Translations under genes and position numbers: made by a program
Notes under the pieces: model-generated
The model's input: only the letters and a program-made list of their open reading frames with translations
The model's database searches: none
What the model was told of the DNA's origin: nothing
In this document: positions 35,349 through 47,380 of the stretch, piece after piece
Numbering within the stretch: the first letter of the stretch is position 1
Layout of the letters: each line of letters opens with the position of its first letter
NCBI RefSeq assembly: GCF_963675165.1
Contig: NC_087382.1
Span: 6,806,315-6,870,314, forward strand
Length of the DNA stretch: 64,000 nucleotides
Direction: 5' to 3'
Source of the DNA: Halichondria panicea
Taxonomy: Eukaryota > Porifera > Demospongiae > Suberitida > Halichondriidae

Positions 35349-35906
35349 CACAGATAACAGACTTGAAAGGATACATGTATGCAAGATAAAAAGCAATATA
35401 TAGCATAATAATTTGTGAGCTCAGTCTTCCTCATCTTGATCTTCAGAGTCTTCATCAGGAAGGGATCCCCCATGAGGGATCCCCCATGCTGTCGAGTCTG
35501 AGGAGTCCTGGTTTACTTGGTCATCCTCTGTTTCATCCACAGACTAAAAAGAAATGCACAGCCTTCAGGAATGATGATAAAGAAGACACTCTGCCACAAC
35601 TGTCAAGAGGAAAAGGGCTGGAAGTACCATGTGTTCTGGTGTGTCATCTTGAACGCTTGATGTCAGTTCTAGAATAGATCCAACAAACTTGTACAACTAT
35701 ATAGATCTAGCTAAAGTCATTGTTTCTGAGCTAGCACTCTAGATAAGTGCTAGCTATATCTCTAGCTCTCTAGCTAGCTAGCTAGATCTAGCTTCTCAAT
35801 GTATCCTGTTGACCTTTTGACCTTTACCCGATTATACGCATGCGCTATAGTGGGCGCTTCTACGATAGGACTTTCAGCGGTTAGCGGTTCGACGGTTAAG
35901 TATACA

Positions 35907-37124
35907 TTTAACAGAACCTCAATGTACACCTTATTTTACATGTTACAATGGTACAGTGTGGCAATGTACAAAAGACTATGCGAAGCTAGTCATGCACGTG
36001 GTCCGGGTCTATGTATGTATGTATGTCTACCGTGGACCGGCAGGCCGGCATGGACCGTTAATGACTCGTGATCCTTCTACGTGAGTCAATAACTTTAGCT
36101 AGATAAAGATATGAATATCGTCAAAACTAGCGATAAGAAGGATCCTCAGAAACAGCTAAAAAAGAGGCTTGCAAGACCCAGAGAAAGATACTATCTGCCA
36201 CGGTGTCATTTGCACAATATCTTTCAGCAGATGCTTGCGTCACCCTAGTATTAGATTGATTATCGAATAACTGACCGTGGACAGTGTTTTTATACTACTA
36301 TCAACTGTATGACTCTGAACAGTTTTCGAACTTGTTTATTTTACTCCTCCTGCCATGTACATGTACTCAATAATTATGAATTCTGGCTTTACAATAAATA
36401 GTTAGGCACATTTTCATATAAACTTTGTTTTTTAATTGCAAGTTATTGAACGACTTTGGGCTTGAAACGATCCTCCACCTATCACCTAGCCGAGGCCATT
36501 ATGTTCTCCATTGCTGCCGGAGGATGTTGTTGAATCCACTTTTCAGGTATAAACAGCTATTGTGTGCTACCTGTCCAGGCTCCGGTTTAGCCACTTCTCT
36601 GGTCCAAGACTGTGCACCAACACTCAGCACTTATCGCCTTTTTTCCAGAGTCCAGGTAATACAACCAGTAACTTATTGTTTTGTGGCTATCTACCATGGC
36701 ATCCAGGTGGCAGACAGACAGACAAACAAACAGACGAACTAGAGCACTTTCCTCGGCTGGTGACATGATTATAAAGAACAGAAGAGTGATATGCAGGAAT
36801 GTAGTGATGTATCAATATAACAGACTGGAGGGCATGCTGAGTTTTTAGTGGTACATGAGATATGCTAGGGCTTCTTGGCTTCGTTCTCGAGTTATGCCTA
36901 GCTTTGCTTACCTTTTCAGAAGAGTTCGTAGCAAAACTTGTTCACCGAGTGTTGCTGCTCTACGTGGCAGTGCAAGAGTGAGAAAGCTTAAACTTTTGGC
37001 ATTGGTATTGATCGTTTTTAACAACGACCATTCGTCGATCATTACCCACTCTTTCATTACCCACTCTTTGAGTTTCCCTGTGATTCGATTGCTTTGTAGG
37101 TTGTGGGTTAGCCTCGATCCCAGG
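35907..37124. other. No recognised gene
   Basis: 36900-37080 shares a block (gtagcaaaact..., ttggcattgg, gatcattacccact) with 54985-55250, an unclassified repeat. The rest is without motif. Confidence 0.4.
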
Positions 37125-37440
37125 CCGCTCTTCCTCGAAGAGAGGGCCTGGTATCGACTGTTTGCGCATGCGCCACATAATCCCCAGAAACTGGGGACTC
37201 CGGATATCATCGTATAATGCTCAGTAAAACCATGACGTCACAACGAACGGAAGTGGGTTGAAGAAAGTGGAGAAGAAGGTTTCTAGCCCGTGTGATAGCA
37301 TTCTAATAGCTACCCTTAGCCTGCTGTGTTAACAAAGAACTCACAGCCTGCAACAGTGTGGATGGCAATCGTCTGAACGAAGGGAAGGCTGACAATAGCC
37401 TATATGGACAGGCCACGCCCATCTGACACTAACCTTGGTG
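37125..37440 (-). repeat. Dispersed repeat (inverted copy at 23205-23470)
   Basis: See the block list for 23205-23470. Outer parts diverge. Confidence 0.75.
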
Positions 37441-38119
37441 AAAGTCTACATGTAGACTCTATCAGAAGAAATAGCATGCTGTAACCTGCTGTAACCAAAT
37501 GTACAGCTCTGTCTCTAGCTAGCTAGCTATATAGCTCTGTGTATGTAGTGTTCTTTGTGTGTATATGTTATTCAGGATATTTTTCGGGTAAAATGTCAGT
37601 TTAATGGAAACATTACGGGGAAATTATCCAATAATTTTGCGCATGCGCAAACAGTCAGTAGCAGGCCTCCTTTTGAGGCCTTGTGAAGGAGGCTAGTTGT
37701 GGGTGTGTGTTGTTGCATATCATGAAGCTGTATGTATCATTCATGCACGCAGTCACCTAAAATTATGCCACGTAAGCTTGTCAGAAGAAAAACTGGGAAA
37801 TCCAAAGAAACAGGCGACGAGAGAGGACCAGATAACAAATGTGTGTGTGCGTGTGCATGCACACGTTTAATGTTTATATAGTTGTATACAACAGACTTCA
37901 CTTTTTTGTCTGTCATCAACACTCATTTATGAGATTCACCCATAAATGAACAGTTGTTGTACCATCTGGATTTGACCCCCAGAAATAATTATAGCAGAGT
38001 TAATTAAACTTTGCAAAATTAATTCACAATCTCCCACTCCCATCATCACTCCCATCATTACTCACCACACACTTACAGTCGATACTGACCTCTCATGGAA
38101 GTCCCGAGCACGAGGTAGT
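37441..38119. other. No recognised feature
   Basis: Includes GC-containing 'gcgcatgcgc' motifs and a short CA/GT tract. No gene was seen. Confidence 0.3.
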
Positions 38120-38970
38120 AAGGCTACGTGAGAAGTCAACAAGCAAACGGTCTCCATGAAGATCTACACTCAATTATGGGTGAACATAAAGACTCAATCG
38201 GGCATATTTCGACGACTTTTCGACGACTTTTTTGGGACGAACAAATGAAAGCAATGAATGCAAAGCAAATGAGATGGCATCCCATGATAAATTTGAAAGT
38301 TTTGTCAACTTTTGTCTCTTCGCACTTCTGGTTTTATCAAGTTGCCTTCTGAACGTACTCTAAACGTACTCTACGTGATTACACTAACTACTTTAAGAGT
38401 AAGGAAGGATTCCAGCCCGAGGTCGATTTAATGTTAAAGAAGGTTCCAATGAATCAACTGTATTTTATTTGATGAGATGAAAGTGAGAGAAAGTTTGGTG
38501 TACAATAAGTACACTGCTCAAGTGGTAGGATTCACCAAGATTGGAGATCTGAACGATCAGTTTGAACAGTTTGATGCCAATCACATTCTTGGTGTTATGG
38601 TCGGTGTGTTCAATAGTCTGCGATTCCCTTAGTGACACTAATGGTGCAAAGGGAAGCAATAGAACGTTTAGAGCGGTTAGTGACCAACAGGAAACTATTT
38701 GGCAAATCCACACATCTACTTTTTCTCTGAGGAATTGCTGGTCCCATAATTGCTGGTCCCACTCATTTGCTCGTATCATATAGTGCCGATGCAGATCAAC
38801 GGCAAGCACATCGGTTGGACTCACTGTTGTATGATGCAACGATGTCACTTGCTGAAGGACACCTAACATCGATTCGAGTTAGCCTTGCAGCAGAAGTAAT
38901 CCATCCAATTAGAGTCATACTGGATTTCAGTACAACAGTGGCTGAAAGGTCCGGAGACAAGTGAAACTCA
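38120..38970 (+). pseudogene. P-element-like transposase fragment (family C)
   Basis: Blocks in order are RRLFWDEQMKAMNAKQMRWHP, a RDYTNYFKSKEGFQPEVDLML piece, DEMKVRESLVYNKYTAQVVGF (first catalytic Asp), IGDLNDQFEQF, then ADADQRQAHRLDSLL and SIRVSLAAEVIHPIRV from the distal part. The second Asp and SDVPH region are deleted. Frames shift several times, with exact duplications at about 38207-38230 and 38742-38772. Confidence 0.75.
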
Positions 38971-39054
38971 AAGAGTTCCTAGACTGTACATCTCAGCTCT
39001 AAGAAGGCCTTCCTGGCTCAAGTTATACAGCTCACACAGCAAAGCTATTATAAA

Positions 39055-39440
39055 CATACCGTACTTAACCATCGAACCGCCCATATAGCTATATTTAGGC
39101 TAAACAAGGGGTGGGAAGATATTTGATTATGTGGCTACTGACCGTGCAAGCGCCCACCTAACTCAATTAACGCCCACCAAACTCAATTAACACTGTCAGT
39201 AAATCAACAACACGTACAGATACATGTATATATATGCAAGATAAAAAGCAATAGCATAATAATTTGTGAGCTCAGTCTTCCTCTGCATCAGAGAAGGGAT
39301 CTGTCTACATCTGAGTCTGAGGGGTCCTGGCTTACTTGGTCTTCCTCAGATATGATGTCAGATATGATGTCAGGGAGAAACCTCTATGTCATCCAGAGCA
39401 TTAGCCAATCCACAGACTAAAAAGAAACGCACTACTGTGA
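39055..39440 (+). repeat. Uninterrupted copy of the 31868-35906 element
   Basis: Matches both hAT flanks continuously: 'ccgtacttaacc.tcgaaccgccc', 'ggctaaacaaggggtggg', 'gcaagataaaaagcaata', 'tttgtgagctcagtcttcctc'. It serves as the pre-insertion reference for the hAT. Confidence 0.85.
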
Positions 39441-41110
39441 TCGCTGGATGCCCAGGATCTTGACACCCAGTCAAGATTCCCAGCTTTAGTGCTTTAGTGG
39501 TGGGTACGGGTCTGTCCTGCTTGATCCACTCCTCCCATTATTGTACATTTGTCCATGGGCTGGATGATCGATCCAGGAATGATGAGAAAGAATGATGAGA
39601 AAGAAGACACAAAAGGGCTGGAAGTACCAGGGAAACAGGGAAACAGGGAAAGCTAGTTTGCACAATAGCCAATTGCTTTTGGCTTACTACTTTACATTGC
39701 GCATGCGTGAATCTTGTCGCCTTGTGGCGGGCCACGCCCATCTAAGACTGCTAGATTGCGTTAGTAAACATCCAGTGTCCTATGTGTCCAATGTGTTCTA
39801 CTTGACTTCCACATAATTATGCTATGTTAATCTTCTGTGTGTCAACTCAAGCATTGTCCATAATTATTGTTGTTGTAACATTGTTGTTGTAACAATTTGT
39901 GTACCACGTATGATTATTTTATCTCAACTCCAGGGCGATGTGTGGATGTTGCTGTATAATTATATAGAGCTAGAACTTAACATTGTTTTCCGGCCCCCCT
40001 CATTTTACTCACATTTTACTCACTCATACTCATACTTTGACTAAAATTAATAATTTAATTTAAATAATCATTATTGTTCACTTCATTTTATTGTTCATTT
40101 CATTATTTAATCATAATGGTTATTCATTATTTAATCATTATTGCTCACCTGGAGATAGTCTTCACCTGGAAATAGTCTTCACACAACAATATCTTGGTGT
40201 TAAAGCTTCTTTGTCGAGCAAAAGCTAAGAAGCTTAAACATGCAAGGTACGGGATCACTTCAGCTAAAAATACGTAGTCAAGGCTTCAGCTGAAGTGATC
40301 CCGTACCAGGACCAGGAACAATTGAATACTGTACTGGTTGTTGAATCCTATACGTACTTGACTCCAGGTTTTGTCTCATGCATGTACGTTGTTAGTCTTG
40401 AGTTGCTGTACTGTGCTAGCGCATGCTACATGCACTGCTCTTCTGGTTTCTATATTATCTATATTATCATGTTGCTCTAGTTGGACTTGGAGTGCAGTCA
40501 GATGGCGGGTGGCGGGAGCAGAAATTGTTGGGCTCACCATTAAATACTTACCGTCGCAGGGTATGGTTACCCAGAAACAGGAAGGTAAAAATGTAGATAA
40601 AATATAAGTATAATAATCATAGTCATGTTTATTGTATGTTGATGCAGCCTCCAACGTATTTCCGACAGTGTTACAGAGAGTTGTTACAGAGTTGCAGTTG
40701 AAACCGGTAACAGTAGAAATCTACATCAACGGTTCATGTTCAACTACAAAAGCTGTCATAGGTACGGTACGTTTTACCTTTTGAAACTTCAATCCAGACG
40801 AGTCATCCTGATAAAATCTATATGCTGAGATATATTATGTTTGTGGAACGAGTAGTGGGATCGTGCAAGTTAAACGCAGAGCCCATATGTATTATGGTAA
40901 TACAGTTAAACAATGGTCCTATCAAGAACTATCAAGAAGATGGTCCTATCAATCTTGAGGCGATGTGTGTCCAAGCATGTTTTGCATGAAATGTTTTGCA
41001 TGAAATGAGCGTTACAAATCAGCTTCAGAAAACTGCACGTAAGCAGGCCTCTAGAAGTTTAGAGATAGAGCAGAGCATTGCCACACAATGATATGCTTAG
41101 TGTTCACATA
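39441..41110. other. No gene; one perfect hairpin
   Basis: No recognised coding motif. The hairpin 40246-40307 is listed separately. Exact duplications occur at about 39584-39612 and 39868-39895. Confidence 0.35.
40246..40307. repeat. Perfect 20-bp-arm hairpin
   Basis: Arm 40246-40265 (ggtacgggatcacttcagct) pairs perfectly with 40288-40307 around a 22-base loop. Origin unknown; possibly a minimal foldback element. Confidence 0.85.
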
Positions 41111-41953
41111 CAGGGGCGTAGGGAGGGGGAGGGCTGCAAAAACTACACTAAGAGCCCCACCTTCTCTCAGCCTGGGAATTACTGGCAAACAGCATGTCCA
41201 AGAGCTAGCTATACTATACTAGTAACTTTGATTCTTTAGTGCAACTAAGCTAGCTAGCTACCTACGGCTAGCTAGAATTGAAGCAAGGTGTGCGCAATGC
41301 ACTGTGCAACTGATTAATAATCTACCACAGAGGTTGATTGAGACGGTTGATTGAAAGCAGCAACGTGTCACAGAAACTGGACAGCTACTTCTCAAGGGCA
41401 AGCTCTAGTACTGCCAGCCTGAGTACTGATGAAGAGCCAGCAAAGTAACTGATCAGCTATTGTACATGCACATGTATATAGTTAGCACTATAAAATATTA
41501 GCAATGTTTCATGCATATTAATTCATATTAATTGTTATTAAGAACAACAAAATTGTAACATCATAAAAATTAATTATATTACAAATACAACAAAATTATA
41601 ACTATACACGGCCAATAGCAAAACGAGTCCATGCTGTAGATCAGTCAAACCAAGACGTGGTGTTGTACATTGCATTGCCCTCAGCTGAAAAAACCGACAA
41701 CAAAAAGTACCACCTGATTGTTGACCAAATGATTGTTGATGAATTTGCCAGGCGTCATCCACGTAGACTGAAACTATTATAGCTATAATAGCTATAATTA
41801 CTAGCTTGATTGTTGGTAGGATATAGAGTTCACTTCCCGGAACTGAGTCATTAATTAGGGGGTGTGGCTTCCGGTCGACGAAAAATTTCAAACCGGGTGC
41901 AAAGCACCCGAACAGCTCAGCCCCCCTTCCTCAAATTCCTGCCTACGCCCCTG
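41111..41953 (+). mobile_element. Non-autonomous hAT derivative, 5-bp target duplication
   Basis: The termini are CAGGGGCGTAGG and CCTACGCCCCTG, flanked by 'acata' on each side (41106-41110, 41954-41958). At 843 bp, it retains a short exon-like piece near 41360-41450 (LDSYFSRASSSTASLSTDEE in one frame), which resembles N-termini of hAT transposases. No catalytic region. Confidence 0.8.
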
Positions 41954-43189
41954 ACATACCTAGTTTTTATGCGAACTTGAAGCCGTAAAATGTAGTATCG
42001 AGAAAAACGGCTCTCAAAGATTTTCGATGGAAAGAATTGGATTTAGATTAAGGAGGAATTTAGATTAAGGACTTTATTTGAGATTTTATACGCTCCTCAA
42101 TACTCGTTTTGATCAATTTAAACACAAAAATTCAATTAGTGGGCGTAATTTTAAGGCAAACATCTGGGTAGGCGTAATTTCAAGACAAAGCTTTCGACCG
42201 TTGCCCATCCCACTTGCCTAAGCTGCTGCGTAGCATGTGCTTGGTAGAATTTGTAATCTTGGTAAAATTTGTAATACATACACGAGATCAAAAATTAATA
42301 ATTTGGATGACGTGCGTCCGGATCCTCGGGGCGTAGCCGCACGAGGAATACGGTAAAGCTGACTGTGTGTGTCTGTGTGTGTATGTGTATTTGTGTATTT
42401 TTGCTCAACCGTTAACGCATGATTTTGACTTGTGGATTTGCAAGCTAAAGCTTAGTTTTACCTGCTGCTGCAGTTTGTTCAGAATCTTTCATAGCATCCT
42501 CTGTTCGATCCTCTGTTCGCATAAACATTCTACTCAACTTATGACTAACCTCCCACTAAAGCGCTAGCGGTCTGCCAGAAGCAAGGAACTCTGACCTCTT
42601 TGCAGATTCACCCATTTTTTATTATTCATTGACATTGACTAAAATATCCCTCATTACCTACAGAAACTCTACAGAAAGAGTATTCGTCCGTATAACTTAT
42701 TAGTAGCTCCTTTACTGCCATTGTAAGTTGTGCTTATGCACTTGTCAAATGATTTTAATTGACTGGGCTGGGTAGAAAACCTGTCATCACTATGCCTAGG
42801 AAAACACCCTCGAATTTATTTTTGTTGTTGAAGCGTTCGCTTTTTTGAGATATCTTGAGGGTAATCGACGACATTGAAGTGCATCTCCTGCATCTCCGTA
42901 ATCTAATGCCAACAAGCCACGCCCATCTGTTCGTGATTGCGCAGCTAAGCGAACCAGCTAGGTCAACTGTAAGGGTAAGCTAGTACGTTTGATCGGTACT
43001 TCGTAGGTAGGTCAGTGCCTGCTTGTTTATGTTAAGTTTGTCATAGATATACTGTTACTTGGGTTGTGTGAGGATGCTGGTTACTTTCGAAAGTTGTGTA
43101 TCAATTTCATTTCCATTCTTTTTGACACCAAACAACTAACCTCCCGGCCCCGTCCGTACAACCTGAACCACACCCAAACATAATAATTA
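41954..43189. other. No recognised gene
   Basis: 42690-42750 is a weak copy of part of the 3040-3730 repeat. The rest has no motif. Confidence 0.3.
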
Positions 43190-43970
43190 GCCTGTAAAAT
43201 TAATATCTGGGTATTCTTTTGGTAGAAGCATTTGGATTAGATGAGAGAAGTGGTTCTTAAAAGAACCGGTTGGAATCATGTACTGCTTGAGCAGGTTGTG
43301 TCCAGGCTGTTTGCAGCGGACACAATGGACACAATGCCGTGGTCTCTTGGTCTGAGTGGGGGATGGTAATTCAGGAGTGCCCTGGCGACTGGTACAACGT
43401 CGCTGCAGGGCAGAATTCCCGTCTTTTTCATACAGGTACCACTGCCGCTGTGCTGACAGGCGTAATGACAGCTCACTGTGGTCATCAAATGTGATCTGGG
43501 TATTCTTTTGGTTGTTGGTGGCTCTTAGAAGAACCATTTGGGATTAGATGAGAGAAGTGGTTCTTAAAAAGAACCGGTTGGAATCATAGATTCATGTACT
43601 GCCTGGCGACTGGTTGATTTGGGTACAACGGCTGTATTTTTCCTACAGGTACCACTGCCGCTGTGCTTTCGTCCGAAATCAGTTGTGCCTCGTTGCATTT
43701 TCCTGACTTCTGGACAACATCTACAATTGACCGCTACAATTGACTGCAGACTGCCTATTTGTGTCCGAAGACTATTTGTGTCCGAAGAGACCAAGCACCA
43801 GCACCAATCAGGTGCAAACTTTGTGTGACCCACTACCAGTGTGATGTTGATGATGTTGTGTGCCTTCCCGTGATGACCCTCCATAGCAGGTACTATTAAC
43901 AATGTATTGCCCGTGCTTCTCGAAGAAGTAGTGGATGGAGCCCTTCCCACAGCCTCCAGCCTCATCACAT
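43190..43970 (-). pseudogene. Transposase relic with GHTKF-PDW motif, partly tandemly duplicated
   Basis: The minus strand gives GHTKFAPDWCWCL near 43830, then SIVAVN. Downstream are LSAQRQWYLYEK and KNHFSHLIQMLLPKEYP. I associate these motifs with a large uncharacterised transposase-like family of marine invertebrates (memory, unverified). A segment of about 290 bp is repeated in tandem: 'atctgggtattcttttgg' starts at 43204 and at 43494, and 'gattagatgagagaagtggt' follows in each copy. Stops and frameshifts are present. Confidence 0.45.
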
Positions 43971-44072
43971 CAGCCTCATCACATCAGCCTCATCACATGG
44001 GAAGGCTTCACAGTGAACTCCGAAGATGGCGACTGTGAGGACGAACACTGGGCCGGGTTGTAGTGGATTACT

Positions 44073-44245
44073 TATGGAGCGCCAAAGTGGACAAAAATAT
44101 CGACGATTGATAGGCCAAGATCGTGAGTACATAATCGATCCAAAAGTGGGCGCGGTCATACATTTTTGATGATCGAAAAATATCAACAATGGATAGGCCA
44201 AGATCGTTAGTACATAATCGATCCAAAAGTGGGCCGCCCATACAT
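44073..44245 (+). repeat. Left terminal region with two subrepeats
   Basis: Two copies of a unit with 'gataggccaagatcgt.agtacataatcgatccaaaagtggg', separated by 'catacatttttgat'. Inverted relative to 50806-51064. Confidence 0.9.
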
Positions 44246-44365
44246 TTTTGATAGTTTGATAATGCCGCGCCAATTGATATTCGATCTACATGCAACCTGT
44301 GTGATGATTTAGTCTATTATCGACCTCTCAATCGTAGACATTGTGTTTGATATTCAAGAAGGTGT

Positions 44366-44515
44366 TAGCCTCGAGACCACGTCTTATTTCAATCGGCGTG
44401 GTCTCGAGGCTAAGAACGTGTCAGCCTAGCCTCGATTCAAGGCCTAGTAAAATCAGCACTTTCTACTGAAGACCACGCCCTTTCTATGAGACTATGCTAT
44501 GTAAAGGGCGTGGTC
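44366..44515. repeat. Two short perfect hairpins
   Basis: 44366-44381 (tagcctcgagaccacg) pairs with 44397-44412. 44471-44483 (gaccacgcccttt) pairs with 44503-44515. Both contain a 'gaccacg' arm. They lie inside the transposon, upstream of the integrase gene. Confidence 0.8.
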
Positions 44516-45243
44516 TCTACTCTAGTTCTCACCTACAATAATAGCAGCTATTTTCTTTGCCAAGATCAAGAGCATGATAAGTGAGCCAAGCTGATTAATT
44601 CGATTGAGGGAGGGCATAGAGTATTAAGGTACTATAATTATTTGGTACTGTTTTATTAATCTTTAGTTTAGTAGGCTAACACAACCGTTTTCTACTTTGT
44701 TCGTTTGTTCTTGTAAGTATAAAAGAGTCATGGTGTAAGGTTGAGGATCTTCTCAAAGTCATAGGTAGCCTAACAGAATGACGTGTATGCGTATGTATTT
44801 ATATTGTGGGGAAAGGACGTCCCTCCCCAAACTGGACGTGAGCTATTGTATGCATATACCTACCTAGAATATTAAACTTTGTAATGCTTTACAATGTAAT
44901 GAAGGCTAATGAACTTGTCAATCTAATTCCCCCTCGATTAGACCAATCACATGATATAATACCCCTACCTTTGGGCATGTTATTTGGTTTAATCCCCCTA
45001 GTACAACATGGGGGTTATGTGGGGAATAGACCTATCACTACGTATAGCGAGAAGATAACAAATACAGAATCACTATATAAATATTGACAGCTATACTCTT
45101 ATAAAGCAAAAAGGCAGAGATTGCTTAGGATTAATAAACTGCTCTCACTGTACTCAGCATGTGTTGGAAGGATGAGTATGGCATGTGATCTTTTGACCCA
45201 ATGCATGCATCAGGTGATCTGTCTAAGTCCCCTAGGTAGGGAC

Positions 45244-45388
45244 AGAGGAGGTCCGACATGCGTGCACGAATCACTACAAGTTCAGTGCATTACAAGTTCA
45301 GTGCATTTGGCCTGGACATTATCACGTGACCGCAATGATATCAATGTACTGAACTTGTAGTGATTCGTGCATGTCAGACCTCCTCTGA
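45244..45388. repeat. Imperfect inverted repeat upstream of the integrase
   Basis: Arms of about 45 bp (45244-45289 and 45344-45388) share 'acgaatcactacaagttcag', with a 16-bp duplication in the loop side. It could be a foldback insertion or a regulatory palindrome. Confidence 0.8.
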
Positions 45389-45473
45389 GGTAGGGGAGCA
45401 ACTTCAAGTCTAATCCCCAACTAATCCCCACCTGGGGGAGGTGGGGCATTACTTTTACAAGTGCACAAATAAG

Positions 45474-45483
45474 TCTATAAAGA
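45474..45483 (+). promoter_or_regulatory. Possible TATA box of the integrase gene
   Basis: 'tctataaaga' lies about 35 bp before the ATG at 45517. The spacing would give a very short leader. Suggestive only. Confidence 0.35.
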
Positions 45484-45516
45484 CACACCCTCACTGTTAG
45501 GTACCATTTTCCTCAC

Positions 45517-47042
45517 ATGGCGATTTCTTTCCTTAGAATGTCAGCTTCTGAGATGATTGACTTCTTGCTTGAGGCTGAAGATACTATTACGAGAACAAAC
45601 ATGATGATACTTGAAGGTGATTTAACTGTTGTCGAAGATGCACTTTGTACTGCTGAGATGGTCCTTGGAGATATTCTGAGTGCTGAAGATTTGTTACCTT
45701 TTGGAAGTGGAGAAATATTAGTTGAACATGTGAGAAACATAGTTGTGTGTATTAATGAGGTGATTGATGATGAACACCGTTGTCACATTAGGGGACGACC
45801 ACAAATACCAATTAGTGAAGAAAGCCTTATTTTGCTGCTAAAAGCTCATTTTTCAACTACAGCCATTGGGAAAATGTTAGGCGTTTCATCTCGTACAATA
45901 AGGAGAAGAATAGTTCAATACGGAATGCAAGATGAGATAACATTCTCAGGGTTGAGCGACTCTGAGCTTGATGATATTACAACAAATTTTATCAGGACGC
46001 ATCCTAATTCTGGAGAACGATCACTAAGTGGCTTTTTGTGGAGTATAGGTATTCGGATCCAGCGCGCAAGAGTCAGGGAAAGTCTGAAGAGAATTGATCC
46101 CATTGGTGTGGCTTCACGCTTCCGGCAAGTTCTCCACCGGCGAAAATATAATGTATGCATGCCAAACAGCCTCTGGCACATAGACGGTTATCATAGGCTC
46201 ATTAAATGGCGTATTGTCATACATGGAGGCATTGACGGCTACTCCCGACTCCCTGTATATATGAAAGCTTCCACAAACAACAGGGCAGAGACAGTTTTAG
46301 ACAGTTTTTTGAGTGCAGTTCATGAGTATGGTCTACCCTCTAGAGTCCGAAGTGACAAGGGAGGAGAAAATGTGCTGGTGTCTCAGTTTATGCTTGATCA
46401 TCCAGAACGTGGGCCCGGACGTAAAAGTTTTATTACAGGACGGAGTGTCCACAATCAACGAATTGAGAGGTTGTGGAGGGACCTATTCACAGGATGCATA
46501 TCACTCTACTACGAGGTGTTCTCCTCCTTACAAGAAGATGGATTGTTGGACCCTCTGTGCAATACAGACCTGTTTTCCTTGCATTACATATATATCCCCC
46601 GAATCAACAGCCATTTGGATGAATTTCGCCAATCGTATGCTCATCATCGTTTAAGAACTGAGAAGAATCAGACTCCATACCAGTTGTGGACGAAAGGATT
46701 GTTACAAGGGTCAGGTGATGCTGCTGCTATACAAGGTGTTGCAAGTGATACATTGGTAAGAGTACAATGTAATTGTTTTGGGTGTTAGAGTGTTAGTTAT
46801 TAATGTTTTCTTCAGTGTTATCACAATGTGATTTATTGTAGGAATATTTTGGAATTGACTGGGAAGGTCCCGTCACTGTGTCTGATGATCTTGATCGTGT
46901 CACTATTCCTGAGACTAGGAATTGCATAAGTAGAGAGCAGCACATTGAGCTAGCACATGCTGTTGATCCTCTTGAAACCTGTGATGATCTTGGGATATCT
47001 TTGTATATTATCACTCGGGCTTATGTTGAAGCATGTCAGTGA
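45517..47042 (+). CDS. IS3-like DDE integrase-type transposase
   Basis: Exon 1 is 45517-46755 and exon 2 is 46842-47042, with a phase-0 GT-AG intron of 86 bp; 479 residues. The N-terminal helical region (about 1-105) is followed by a helix-turn-helix (about 108-145: STTAIGKMLGVSSRTIRRRI). An rve-type core has SLWHIDGYHRLIKW (first Asp), RVRSDKGGENVLV (second Asp) and SVHNQRIERLWRDLF (Glu). The C-terminal exon (EYFGIDWEGPVTV onward) is poorly known but keeps the frame. No stop, frameshift or microduplication was seen, in contrast to most coding sequence here. The start is the first ATG after the putative TATA box. It would catalyse end cleavage and strand transfer of the element. High confidence in type, lower in exact subfamily. 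Confidence 0.9.
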
Positions 47043-47215
47043 CTGTAATTAATTTATATATAGCTAGTGTTTTAGTGTTTATATTTGTTTTGTCATGTGA
47101 TGCTGAATAAATTAATTTTGGCTACATATTAATTAATTTATATATAGCTAGTGTTTTAGTGTTTATATTTGTTTTGTCATGTGATATTGAATAAATTAAT
47201 TTTGTTAACTTGTTA
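47043..47215. repeat. About 83-bp tandem duplication in the integrase 3' flank
   Basis: The block beginning 'aattaatttatatatagcta' occurs twice in direct succession, with a two-base difference (gatgctg / gatattg). Each copy has an AATAAA, so it may duplicate the polyadenylation signal. Confidence 0.9.
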
Positions 47216-47380
47216 TTAGAATCAATCATATAAGGTATATACCATATATTTGACGAAAGTGATGAGGCACAAAAGTGATTACATATGTGATGCCAAAATT
47301 AAACTGTCATGGTAGTAATGAATGTGAATCGAAAAAACACTGATAGCTGATTATATCTGAAAAATACACGAATGTTAGTG

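Larger units (their letters stand above)
31868..35906. mobile_element. Short interspersed element split by a nested hAT
   Basis: Left end 'tacttaaccgtcgaaccgc' (about 31875) and right end (about 35903) are inverted copies. Apart from the hAT insertion (32028-35348) the element is about 0.7 kb. Its interior is repeated at 39055-39440 without the hAT, which supplies an empty-site comparison: 'caacaacac' followed directly by 'acagatacatg'. Confidence 0.7.

Noticed and set aside
32020-35356. 8-bp hAT target duplication
   Set aside because: The flanks share only the five adjacent bases cacag; extending to eight gives mismatches on both sides.
35400-35680. Possible acidic coding remnant in the element around the hAT
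   Set aside because: The acidic frame is short, broken, and not preserved in the 39055-39440 copy.
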